NCBI RefSeq assembly: GCF_963676685.1
Contig: NC_092346.1
Span: forward strand, 29,959,133 to 30,023,132
Length of the DNA stretch: 64,000 nucleotides
Direction: 5' to 3'
DNA from: Mytilus edulis
Lineage: Eukaryota > Mollusca > Bivalvia > Mytilida > Mytilidae
Part shown: positions 1-13,000 of the stretch, piece by piece
How the letters are laid out: every line of letters starts with the position of its first letter
How positions within the stretch are numbered: position 1 is the stretch's first letter
The notes under the pieces: generated by a model
What the model saw: only the letters and a program-made list of their open reading frames with translations
What the model was told of the DNA's origin: nothing
Databases searched by the model: none
Made by a program: the position numbers and the translations under genes

Positions 1-3000
1 CAGTTATAAACAAGAATAAGTAATCTAGTGACCACATACAAAAAAATTAAGGACAATTATAGGGCATACATTTGTAACTGTCAGATGTTTAAAAAATAAA
101 AATCGAAACTGACCTGTATTTTATGGTTCATTTCAAATCAAAATGATGTGACTAGTGGACTGTTACAAAAGGTATAAAATGGCAATTGAAATGTTTTAGC
201 TAAAAAATCAGCTTAAAAATTGTCAATGTACATGATGTACCTAAATGTTTATGCTAGGGCCAACATTAAAAATATCTTTGTTTCCCCTCCCCGACTGAGG
301 TTATCAGGGTATGGGTAGGTAAATGTAGGTAGGCGAATTATTTTATTTTATTTCTTGATATAATTTTTCTATATTGAATTTTTACAAAATTCAACAGGTA
401 AGATGATTCAAGAAAAGTGGGGTTTTCCCTGTATTCAGTGTACACCCCAGTTTTCTGATGTTAAAAACAGTATCCAGGGACCTCATTTTTCCTATTCATT
501 TTATGGTATGAAATCTACAAAAGCACACATCCTTCATGTGATAACAAAGTGTAATGAAAGTAAGTGTTTAATTAGTTAAAAATCAAGCTTATTTCAAGTC
601 TCATTTGATGCATAACTCACAACAAAACAATTCCTGTGTTCACCAATTCATACCTTGATCATCAATTATGAGATGACAAAAAGATATGTTAATGACTTGG
701 GAATTAAAATTTAATGAATAAAAATTTTCAATAGAAGTGAACATAATTCAGTTATGTTCAGTTGCACCTGGATCATGCAGCTTGGTCAATTAATTGCTAA
801 ACAAAAGATTTGTATGTTTTTTTGAGTTCTAGAAAAAAACAAGGCTTTACTTATATGTTTTGTTGTTCCTAGAATACTTTAAGTATTTACAAATTCAACT
901 GATGCAGTTATAATGTAAAACGTGCCTTTTTGTAAATTTCATGCCATAAACTGAAAAATAAAAACACGTTTAAACTGGTCTTGTTTACACAAGAGGTTAA
1001 AGCAGGGAATTCACGTATCCAACATTTTCTGACTTGTGCCCAACCTGTTCGAAGTCAAAGACAAAGTAGATTGTTTCAAAGCACGATTCAGACCATTTTT
1101 ACACAAAGATTTTATCCTTTAAACAGGAACAGAGGTAAAAGACAAAGCCAATCAAGGTGCACTCAGTGGGTTGAAAGATGTTTCAGATTTTTTATTTTCA
1201 AATATCACCCTTGCACACAACACAAATTGTGTAGCAAGGCAGTTTGTTTTCCTTGATTCCGAATCATATAGACGCTTCAATGCAAAAATGCCTCAATTTA
1301 AAACGCTTGTTGATTACAGCATCGGAAAGGTATGACAAAAAACCAACTCACATTTACTACAGCATCGGAAAGATATCACCAAAAACCAACATAGCAAAAA
1401 AAAAAAATTTGGACAAGAATGGCCAATAAAATTTTCGAGTTGTGGCGATTCTACCGGATCATTGGTGGGAGGAGAAACAAACAATATTTTATTTTTGGCC
1501 TAGTACAAATGTTCATGTGTCATTGAAAAAACCCTGACATTTGTTAATTGAAAAAAAAAGAAACTAATAAATTTTCTGGCAGACGTCCTTCATAATCATA
1601 ACTGTTGAAAACTATATATGTCCCTGCATCAATTACAGGATGAAAATTGTACAAAATTATCACAATTCAGAAATGAAAATAGGTCCTTATGAATTACAAC
1701 GATCCTTCCTCAAGTTATCTCATTCACAAACAATAAGTTTGCTAACTTGTCATGTTGAACAAGTTACCAAGTCAATGTGGGTCTCATTGGGCTCTCATTG
1801 TGACGAAGAATTGCTGATTTTTTGTAAGTGTGACACGTGAAAGTCAAATTATTGTTCTGTGAAAACAGGAAATGAAGTCTAGCGGGACACTGGAAATTAC
1901 AAAAAAATGAGAATTGCTTACCTACATAGTGTAAGCGGGATACAGGAATCTGACAAAACAGTAAGCAGGATCCGGGATCAGAACCCCCTAATGAGACCCC
2001 CATTAATTAACTTGTCACATCCAAATTTTTAGTTGGTATTAGGCAAGCTAATAAACATCTTTCACCAGAATTTCCTTTATTTATGCCATAAAAAATAAAA
2101 TAACTGCTAATATAATGTCAAAAATTTTGTCCTTGAAGGAATTTGTTAATTTGAAATTTTATATTTTTAGTACAAGGGTAATGTTTGAATAATTTGATAC
2201 CACAATAGGAAGGTTGGGATTGATTTGGGGGTTATTGTCGTAGCTCAGTAGTAATTTGTAACAAAAAAACAAGCATTTTTTCTGGTTCTTAGACAATAAC
2301 TTTGGTATAAGTGTATGGATCACTATTAAATCACTGTTAACACGTACAAGTCTATGCTTCTAAAACAGTTTTCAAACACAATGAAAATGGTATTCATGAT
2401 CTTTGTGTGTATGTTAGAATGATAAAAAGATAAGTATAGTTTCAACAATGACATATAAACAAACCAAAAAATCAAATTACAGCAGATTCTATTAGGTGTG
2501 TAGCCAAAGGCAATATCTTTGGTTAGCTTGCTTGTTAGCTGAACCGTGATCATGAAGTCATTGTTAACTTAGGTAAACTACCCTACTTTAAGAATAGACT
2601 AGTCCGACAGAAAACCAGTCTATCTGTCTGTTGGACTATGCTACTTTGGAAGGAGGGTAGTATACCTGACCTAATAATGACTTCACGGTTCAGCTGACAA
2701 GCAAGCTAACCAAAGATATTACCTTTTGCTACACACTCAATGGAATCCCCTGTAAAACTTGAGAAATTATATCATGACTTATATCAATTTCCAAGAGATG
2801 ACCTATTTAGCGATTGTTATCCAAATGTAACAGTCATTTAGTTTTTATTCTTGAGAGCTCAGTCTGCACCACTAGCCACTAGTCCGATGCCCCAGACTAG
2901 TAAATATTGATTTTGACTAGTGAAAATTTTCAAATTTCACATAGTTATACAGCATGTATAGGGAAAAGTTTTAATATTCATTTTCCAAACTAGTAAGTAG

Positions 3001-4505
3001 ATGTTTTTGGAACAGACTGGAGCTTCAAATAATAATGAACATCTCCTGTGTATCAATGCGATAACTGTATTGACAATCAAGGATCAAAGGCAAATAAATT
3101 GCAGAATATTCAATACTGTCAGGTGTCGAACAGTTATTTTCTGCTACTGTTATCATCAAATTGCTTAAATTTTTATCTCCAAAATATCCTTATTTGATTC
3201 ATCTGAGGTATCCAATAAATAATGTATCGTTATGTTTGGCAAAATATAACATGTACATTTTATAATCATGCACCTAAACATAATATACTGTTAATGTCAT
3301 TTGGCATGAATTTTTACTTTTATTCGTCATTCAGGTACCCACATGCATTAAGACCCTAATGTATGAGTTGGGAATAGCATTTCCACCCTCCTGAAGTGTT
3401 TTGTAGGCTTGTAAAAATGCATGTGTTTTCATTGATTTTAAAATTATAAAGCAGAGGTCAATTTAGCATTGTTTAGTGGTTCCTGTAGTTATATGTATGT
3501 ATATTTACCTTAAGGATCTTATGCATTAATTTTGTATGCAAAAAATATTCAAAGTTGAACTATAGGTGATTTTCAATATGTTGGGCCTTAAAATCTTTAC
3601 AGGAAATATGAACTTAAAATAGTCTCATTCAAAGATGAACTGCAGTACCACTTATAAGTTACGGCCTGGCATTTCAAATACAATAGACAAAGGGTGTGAC
3701 GTCAATAATTTTAACATAAATTTAAAGGGACAGGGAGTCTAAGGAAATGTTGCAGGGCACCACACCCTCCCAAAACCTCCTGTAGGAAATACAATAAATC
3801 ACGTTTTTACATCAACTTATTTTGGATCTCTAAGGATTTATCTTTATAAAGACATGTTTTTGATTATTTTTGACAGCTGGAGGATAATGTTGATGACACA
3901 TGTAACAGGACTCAGTTAGTGTAACAGTGATAACTGTAACATGTCTTCGCATGCACCAGTTAAAAAAATGGCACAGACAAATAAAATCATGCATCTAAGA
4001 CACATCAATATCACTACTGACTAGCCATGTCTTGTCAGTAATAATTTTGAAAATCAAAATGGTGTAATTATGTCCTTCACTTTTGATAAGCGATAACAAA
4101 TATAAATAAATGCAATAAAGATACATTGTATTATTCAAATAATACATGACTTTAACATAAATATATTATGCTATGTAAATAAAAAATAATTGATAATATG
4201 CTTATGATTTCTGTATTGATTGGCAATAGGAAAGGTGACTTAACCACCTAATCATAAAGTTATCATAAAAGGTGTTATTAAAGTCAATAAGATTTTAAAA
4301 AAGTGATTAATTCAACAAGTGTGAAAATGTATTATTATTATGTATTCATGTATCATGTGTATTATTAGTCCAATTGATGATTACATTACTAAACTGATTG
4401 TGGAGAAACAAATACACGCTAGACATTCAGCTTTAAGAGCAGAACACTGTATGCATATCTTCAATACACAAATATAGACACCAAAATTAGTAAGGGTCTA
4501 CTCAC
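1..4505. other. Non-coding stretch left of the first minus-strand exon
   Basis: No convincing exon was found on either strand. The stretch is probably intron 1 of the minus-strand gene whose first coding exon is at 4506-4607. It contains a GTAGGT-rich dispersed repeat (about 250-420), a long-inverted-repeat element (2477-2755), a repeat with 'ctagccactagt' (about 2865-3000) that recurs near 29.83 and 39.85 kb, and a degenerate copy of a hAT-like right end (about 3745-3791, 'cctcctgtaggaaatac'). Confidence 0.5.
2477..2755. mobile_element. Long-inverted-repeat (foldback/MITE-like) element, copy 1
   Basis: The ends read TTACAGC and CTGTAA. The left arm (gtgtgtagccaaaggc, then tttggttagcttgcttg) is repeated in reverse complement in the right arm over roughly 110 bp, with a short unique centre that includes a 'gactagtcc'-type motif. 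Related copies lie at 30475-30643 and, split by an insertion, at 57995-59525. No coding capacity is visible, so this is a non-autonomous element. No reliable target duplication could be fixed. Confidence 0.75.
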
Positions 4506-4607
4506 CTCTTGTAATGCATGCAGAAATTGCCCTTTCCATTTTGAAGCATTGTCATCAGACATAAAATTATAACCTAGATTTTCTTGTATTGATGGTGTAC
4601 CAAACAT
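4506..4607 (-). CDS. First coding exon of an unrecognised gene (partial)
   Basis: On the minus strand an ATG at 4607 opens a 34-codon exon that ends in phase 0 at a strong donor (GAG|GTGAGT). The peptide starts MFGTPSIQEN and ends HALQE. The rest of the gene would run left, beyond the window, because no second exon is seen in the first 4.5 kb. I do not recognise the protein. The exon sits 487 bp from the AIDA start in divergent orientation. In human the divergent neighbour of AIDA is BROX, but this peptide does not resemble the BROX N-terminus. Support comes only from the start, open frame, donor and position next to a promoter-like region, so it could be a chance ORF. Confidence 0.45.
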
Positions 4608-5094
4608 CGCTATAATTCCTTAACTGTTTTATGTTACAAATTGTAATGCCATGATTGAATTTGTAATCGATGGACGTTTCGTAGTAAGAAGTTCAGCCAT
4701 GACCTTCAAACTTTTGATAAATCTACATATTTGTATTGATAAAAAGTGTTCTATTTGACTGTATTTGTATACATTGTTAAGGGATTGAACGTCTTCAAGA
4801 CATTGTAATGTTATGTGTGCACATATAAACAAAAATTAAGTTGTGTTGGTGTGTGCTTCCGCAAAAAATGATAACAGGAAGTTAATTGTTAAGAGATATT
4901 TACGCATGCGTATTAAGGAATATTTACAAGCCTCTGAAGGATTTTGATCAGAAAGCGTCAATTAGACACAGAGCAGAAAATAAACAAAAGTTCCCACGCT
5001 CATTTCCTCATGAAATTATTGAGTTTTTATACAAAGAAAAGACAGTGATACTCATTCTGTCACTATATTTACTTATTATGAGTGTTTATCCGTA
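4608..5094. promoter_or_regulatory. Putative bidirectional promoter, AIDA / minus-strand gene
   Basis: This 487-bp gap separates two divergent start codons. It contains the palindrome TACGCATGCGTA (4901-4912), which resembles a pair of NRF1-type half-sites, and nearby GGAAG/CTTCC motifs of ETS type. No TATA box is obvious in the expected place. The assignment is positional plus motif-based. Confidence 0.45.
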
Positions 5095-7010
5095 ATGTCT
5101 TTTCTTGACGATGAAGACAAATTGATAGCAGCATGGCATAAAGCGTTTGAAAGGTGCACCGATGTAGATTTGTGGGGTCAACCACTAGAAGCAATTGATG
5201 GATATCAGAGGTTAATCTAAGTAATATTGTAAAGAATTTTGTTTTTATTATGAGTCGGGTATAACCTGTGAAAAGGGGCTAAGTCAGCAAACCTTTAGAA
5301 TACCTTTCGATATCCCATAAAATGATATTTATATACAGTATAGTGGAATCCCCTTTATCTGCCAGCCAGTGATAATATTAGGCAGGCATTACCTGTGAAT
5401 GGGGACCTTTGTAAAGACAAGCTGCATCTTTAATTACCTTTGTAATAAGGTTGACTTCACATCGACTATGTTACCTTTAGCTTTAGCCTCTAGCAAGAAA
5501 TGGAGGGGTGCCGCGCCCCTCTGTCTTTTATAAAGCGACCCTGCTCCCCTCTGTGCCCTTTTGAAAAAAGTTTAAAAACAATCTTTTTTCCTCAGACCCC
5601 TATCAACGTATATTTACGTAAATATACATTGTTAGGGGGTTTTCCAATGGATAGAAACAAGTGCCTATGAATGAAATCCATTTTGACAAACTTATTGATT
5701 TAATTAGATACGCTAAACATGAAATATACGGAGATACTTGTTGAATTGGCTCAAAAAGAGGAACATATAAGAAGCACAGGTAACATTACTGACCCACCTC
5801 AGTAGATTTTGACACTTAAGTCAGAGAGTGCTTTCTTAATGATATAATTGCTGACACAATCGATAAGTTGACCATTTTAGACCTTACAGGAACAGACAAC
5901 ATTGAAACAATGTATGGTTATACAGAGATAGAAGCTCTGGCAAATACATTTGACATGGACCCTGAAACTCTCCTTATTCAATGGCAGGATTTTTAAGCTC
6001 TTGTGTCATCAGGAGAACTTACAGATCGTTCCTTACCTAGTCTGCTAGAACTACTTCATTCACCTTGTGATTAGGATAAAAACCTTTTATCTATGTACGG
6101 TACATAGATAAAAGGTTTTTATCCCTGTTGTTGCAAAACTATTCTGAGTATTCAGTGTTGCAATAATACAATTACTCAGTACAGTAGAGGTGTAGAGAAT
6201 ATTCTCATGTGGGTCAAATTGATAAAGACAAGTTACAGGGCAAACTTGAAAACACAGACATTAACAAAAATATTAACTGTAAAATTAAACTGTGATGAAT
6301 TAAATTTGAAAAAATTCTTGATCAATGTGTGACAACTTTCTTTAAAAAGAAAAACAGAAGACTTGTCAACGTTGTTTAATATTTATTTGCATTTGAACTC
6401 TTCTTTGGAAAAAATCTAGTTCTGAAGGAGAAATGAATATAGTAAATTAGTAATGTCTGTTAGTGCTCTCAGTTTGATTTTAACGTATATGTTCTAAATA
6501 AATGATTTTTAAACTTGTTTATAAAAGTATAGAGTATTTAACTTAGCTACATGCTTTCTAAAAATATGTCTGTATGTGGTAATATTAAGTATTTGATTTT
6601 TTTCAGTGAGAACATGTTTAAGTGCCCTTTTTTAAAAACGTGCTCCTCTTTTCTCAAACCTAGCTGGAACACTGATCTTATTAGAATTTGTTCCAACATT
6701 TATGGGGACGTGACCAGGATCATAAATGTTAGGATGATTTCTTATTATCTGACTCTAATATAACTGAACCAAAGCTATTCAGTTTGACATTTTACTTGTC
6801 AGTTTAACAATAGAGAAGCATGTATCTAAATCTCATATTTTCAGGCAATTAGAAGGCAAATGAATATCTTTGAAGAATATGCACACCTAAGCTGTTAAAT
6901 GTTGATGTATTTAGTAGTGTTATTTTTTTTTCCTTGTTATTTAGCCTCGGCTAAAAAGTTTGAAGATGAAATATCACTTTCTGTCTGTGTAACTTGTACG
7001 GCTTCCATTA

Positions 7011-7042
<32 letters not shown>

Positions 7043-10000
7043 TGAATTTCAATTCCTTTTCTGCATCAAGTACTTTTGTATGCCCAAGAATGTTAAGAAG
7101 ACCGTTGACTCAAATAACCTTTTATCCAACATTTTTTGTCCAAGGTCAACATCACATCTTCATCACTGCATCATTGCCTTAACTTTAGTTAGTAAAATGT
7201 TCTACATGAAACTCTGAAACATAAAAAATTAACTAAAATTTTAAAAGCACACACATTGACACAAGACTAACAATGGCTAGAGTCTGATAAAAGAATATAT
7301 TAATGAAGAAACTAAGCATAATGTAATGTACATGTACCTTTGTTTGTGTTTCAATGAAATTCATAGATATAGACATTCATGAACAGGGTGCTTTCAAACA
7401 GTCACATATAGAAATTGTCTCTTGAGTAAATGAACATAAATAACTATTTTCCTGACTCTCCTTTGATGAAATGCAATGCCAGAGTATGAATGCATGTATA
7501 CATTCAGTTTTTGAACTATATGTACAACATGTACATGTAGATTCATTTGTAGTTCAGATTTTTAATATATTTTCAGACTTTCAAAACAGCTCCAGCAATG
7601 TTCAAATGTGGACTGTCAAATTTTCACAGATGAACAAAAAGTAAGTTTACAACATGTACACTGTTACAACAAATGAAGGCTACTGCTATTAAACTACATG
7701 TACATGTATTGCCATGTATTAGCTGCTACCTCTGCTTCATTTATTTTTCAGTTGCTTTACAGATCAACCAAAAAAGAACATTGTCAGAGTTAAGATTTAC
7801 ATAAAGATGACTCTAAATGCAGATTGGATTTTCCCTCAGATCTTTTTACATTAAAGAATAAATATTAATAATTCTGTTTTAAATATATATTTATAATAAG
7901 GAATGAAATGAAAATAGACATATAGGGTTGTAAAGTAAATATAAGCGACTAGGCCACAATTAAAAATATTTTGGTTTGCCCAAACCCTACTCAAGGTTGA
8001 GACAGTGGGTAGGTAGCTATAGGTAGGCATTTTTTTTAATTATTTTTTTAAAGAAATTGAAGTATCGGATGTTTATTAGTCTTCATGCCTATACGATTAA
8101 AAAAAATACTTCTTCAAATCAGGACAATAAAAGAATTTGAGTAGGCAGCTTTTTTCTGGGTAGGTAGGGTTTTGGCAAACAAACCTATTCTTTTTTATGG
8201 CCCTATCAGACTAGCTTCCTGCATGGTATAAAAACAATGAGCAAACATTCACGTTAAAAAGTTAAGACCCCATATATTCAAGAGCAGAAGAGTATTTAAA
8301 TATTCAAAATCTCTTCAGTTTTACGATACAATTTTGGACTTAAATTAGATATTTAGAAAGTAGACCATGAATGAATGTCTAATCCTTGACTTTGGAAAGG
8401 CACAATTTAATATAAAACACTATTTCATGTTGACTAGTTTTGCATACAGAATTAAAGTTTGAAACAAAAACAAACTAATTTAAAGAACGCTATGTCACGA
8501 TTTAAGTTTCATATTGAATCAATTTTTTTTACAAGAGGCAGAAATGTCAGAAATAAATGGTTGTGGAAGATGCTATATATAGCTATTACAAACGTATACA
8601 TAGTGTTTCATAGAATCAACTTACAAGTAATAACATAATTTGTATTTTCATTACAGAAAATACTTTCAAAGATATCTATTTGCTTGGATCTGAGATGTAA
8701 AGCATTGCAGGTTTGTGTGTTTTTTAAATTATAAATGGTTAGATATTCACATTAATTTTTGTCATGATTATGTATACAATTTTATAATCATAATGTCTAA
8801 GATAAAGTAATTTTTTTAAACATGAATTGATTCTGAAATTATTTATTCATACAAGTTACTTCCCTTCTAGCAATACAGAATTTAGGTAAACAGTTGAAAA
8901 TAACATATACACAACCGTATCTATCCATTATTTCTAGCTTGATACTCAAGTTAGATTAAAAGCAATTAGATATAATTATGTTAAAACAAACCAAAATGTC
9001 ACATTTTAACATGTAAATTCAGATATAAGCCTTTGATATGATAAATTCACCCTTAAACTCTGCATATTAAAGCTCATCTGAACTTCTGAAGGGAGGAAAC
9101 ATTTATCAATTTAGTTTTCCCAAGATTTATCTTGATTTTGCTGTAAGATTAATAAATGAAATTAATTTACTTATATTACATTTAAAATGGATTTTTAGCA
9201 AAATTCATGTAAGTTGTTAGACTGGTAGTCAGCTGTTTTTGAAAAAGGATTAGAGGTTAATTTAATGGTTTCCTTTGATTGGATAGCTGTTATAGTTTCC
9301 ATAGAACTAAATTGCTGTCTTTGGTGATGGAATAGTCATCCCTTATAAACAATACTAACAAATAACCTTTTAGTGTCGTAAAAAAAAAATAAGTATTGAA
9401 GTTTAAAATGTTTGTAATATATTTTTAATAAGTGAACATATCATCTCATGTAAGAAGGCATATTTCGTCTTTTGGCATGTTAAAAGTTTCATAAAAGTAG
9501 GTCACCAGAGTGTTCACCATCAGAGTTCTGCTTGTACATGCTTGAAGTGAAAAATCATCTAACCACTTTAAAGAAAAGTAAATGTTTGTTTGGTTTTTTT
9601 TGGTACTAAATTCTATTTTAATTACTATGGTGGCAAGTTTATATTGGAGGAAGAAGCCAGTGTACCTGAAGATGACCATCGCAATTAACAAAAATACTTG
9701 TCAATTATGACCTTACCCCACTTGGCCAGCAAGGCCCTTAAAGAAAACTCAGGTCACATTTACCTACAAATCTTCTGTCAATGACTTGGGTTGAATTTTA
9801 TTCAGGCAAAATAAAAAAGTATGTGTGGTTCCAGTTACATCTGAAAAAAAGTTAGGTAGGTAGGTAGGGATTTTTTTTTATTTATGTTTTTTTTTTTACA
9901 TTGAGTCTATGGGAGCAACATTCTGACTTTAACAGTGCTTAATGAAAAATGACAATAAAATCTTTAGGGTAGGCTATTTTTAAGCCTAAAAAGTAGGGAC

Positions 10001-13000
10001 GGTAGGGTTACTGGAACCACACATATATTTTTATTTGGCCTCATTTTTATCTGAACAGTGATACTACTCAAAACTAAAGATTAGAAATCTAAACATAGTA
10101 GAGTTACTTCATGTACAACAAATTAAGACCTATCAGGATAACATGAATTTAACAAAAAGGAGATCTTTTTAGTAATTCTGAAGTTTAATTCTCAGAATTT
10201 TCTTTATAACTATATAAAATAATGCAGCTACTGTTTCACCTGAGTTTTCAACTGTTGCTAGTTACACTACAACAACTTTTCAGCAGCATCCCATTTTATG
10301 TTAATCTGCAATATATTGAAAAGGCCTTGGGAAAATTCAACCAAACTTGCACACAAATTCTTATATAGAATATATGAAATTATGCGTCACCCATTCCAAT
10401 TTATGATTTGATTGATTATTTATGGGCTTCCCATACCAAATCAAAGACTAAGCGGTTTCTGTTCATATCAATTTGTTTATCTGAAAATGCAGCTCCTTGA
10501 AAAGAACATGTCCGAATAAAGCAAAATGTGGCATGAAATTGTATAAATGCTATTTATTTTTATCCAAGTAAATTTGAAATAAGGTTTCCAATTACAAACC
10601 ATAGACTTAGCCATTTCTGCTTATATTATTACAGGGAGACACCTCTTTCCATGAAGATTAACAAATTTTGATTTATAAATTTTCAGAATCCAGGAAGTAT
10701 TGAGGGAATTTTATTGGATGATTTGAAAAAGATTGGAAATAGTAAGTGCTTCATTTTTCTTTTTCACATGTTTGTACTGTTTAAAACGTGAATGTCATTC
10801 AATAAATTCATCTTAAAGAAAAAGATCACCAGTTTTAGGCTAAAATATTTTATGATAGATTGATTCTATAACATCACTTCTATAGCAAAAACACAAGCAA
10901 GTGTAAGCCAAGTTTCTTGTTATTTGTCACTAGTTAGTTCTATTTGAGCAGTGATTGAAAATTTATGGCAAAAGTTAAACTAAGGTTGAATCAGTTAGTT
11001 ACCTTAATCAATAAGTTTTGCTTAAATCACAATAAACAAGTGACTGATGAAAAATAATGTTATTCCAATTCTTGAACCAATGCATACAAATATCATAAAC
11101 TTAGTCTTCTGTGCACGATTTAATCATTTTTTTCACATAAATCTTGTATAATTGTCAATTTTTTTTTCAATCAGTCAGTGTTGTTTTGAAAATATGGCAG
11201 GTAATTAAAGTTCGTGTTTTGAAGCCGAAGTTTAACGATTGTTACCTGTTTGTCAACAATCAACAAAAAAGCATGGATATTGAGCACCTGTTTAACATGT
11301 ACAATCAGATAATAGTTTATTTTAAAGGACATCCATGCGTATTGCGATCACCGGATTTTTACGAAATGGGTCACACTAGGTCTTTGCATATGGAAAATAT
11401 GTTGGGGAATTGCTTCCTGAAGGAAGCTAAAGGAAGCAATTAAAATAAAGTAAACTTCTTCTTACATGTCTTAATATAAACAAATTAAAAAAAGAAATCT
11501 TCATAAAAAAGTATATGTACATAAGTTTTATAATGAAAACTATTGAGTTATAAAAACATGTGCATATTTTTTTAATTCGAGGTTTCTTATGACTGTAAGC
11601 AATTTTAATAGCTAGAGCAAGCACGTTTTAGACATCTGTGACCACCTGTGATTTACCAACATGCAAAAAAAAAAAACAATAACACATGGTTTATGTATTA
11701 ACATTGAAGTTTATAGTTACAAATATGAATTCAAGTGGAAATGAAAGAGTTTTTTTATTTTCAGAAAAAAATGGTTATTATATCATACGCTAAGAGTTTT
11801 TAATAGCTTATTTATTTTAGTATATTTTAGACATTCACACATTTTGTGTCAAATAAGGTTGTTTTATCCTTTTGATTACACCTGACCTTCCCTGATAGTC
11901 CAGAGAGAACGTTGGTATAGGACCCTTTTATCATATTTTAATTGTCAAACATTTTCATCAATTGATAAATTGAATATTATACTACAATTTTACAAATATT
12001 TATCATAAATACATGAAATTACAACAGTGGTATTTCATTTCAACTATTAAATATTTTGTAGCTTTACAGAATATTATAAATCAGAAAAGTAAAGATTTTC
12101 CAGTAGATGTGACAGCAGCCCAGATACAATCACAGACATTCAATGGAATCAAGTAGGTTTTTTTATGCACCACAGACCATAATACATTTATTACCTCCCA
12201 TCATCTGTCATTTATCAAGTTAAAGTTTTAATTTTAAGATAAATCACTATGAAGTTCTGCTTTGTCAACTTGAAACTTAGTACATTTGAACACATATATA
12301 AAGAAGAAGATGTGGTATGAGTGCATACAAGATAATTCCTCACCCAACGGCAAGTTTATGTTCATGTTCATTATGATTCAAATATATATGCCATCTTGGA
12401 TTCACGACAAGTTTTTTTTAAATTACCATGACTACCTATAATGGACATGCACGGTCGGCTATAGGGTTTATAATTCATTGTTCACTTCATTTGGAAATGT
12501 GATAGTTTGAGATAGACATTGCATCATATGGACCCACATTCATATGTGTGTTCTCGAATGCAATAACTTGACCATTGCTGTTAAATATAAATAAAAGGAG
12601 ATGTGGAGAATATGTTACTGTAAATTTATAAATTATTGCGAAAAATGCAACCGAGTTGTAATCGCAATAATTTAAACATGCATTATGAAATATTTTATAT
12701 AAATTAAATAGGATTAATATCACATTTAAGTCTAAAATGACAAAATTGCAATAATAAATGCATGCAATAATTTCTGAATTTACAGCAATTGGACAGTCAT
12801 TAAGTATGATGGAATTAATTTGCAAATTCAACGTTGTCTTTACAAATTTTTGCAATAAAAAAATAGAAAGTTTTTAGTCTTTTATTTATTGTCCCTATTA
12901 AGGCCTTAAAATCATGAGTGCACTTTTGCAGAAATTTATATCATTTTGTTCCAACCATATCACAATGCATGTATCTGAACCTTAATTTATCATTTGATTA

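Noticed and set aside
981..1256. 91-codon plus-strand ORF
   Set aside because: No domain and no splice or promoter context; it lies in probable intron/repeat sequence.
4886..5095. 69-codon open frame directly before AIDA, its stop overlapping the AIDA ATG
   Set aside because: It begins with TTG rather than ATG, has no recognisable domain, and lies in the promoter/5' UTR; the overlap TAATG is probably chance.
11144..11443. 99-codon plus-strand ORF in AIDA intron 4
   Set aside because: Intronic, not joined to AIDA by frame or sites, no recognisable domain; possibly a repeat fragment.
12070..12152. Alternative AIDA exon 5 starting after 'acag' at 12069
   Set aside because: It shifts the frame and meets a stop; the acceptor at 12061 keeps the frame and adds TLQ, which fits the family.
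12487..12855. 122-codon minus-strand ORF
   Set aside because: It covers the foldback element at 12615-12786; composition follows the AT-rich repeat.
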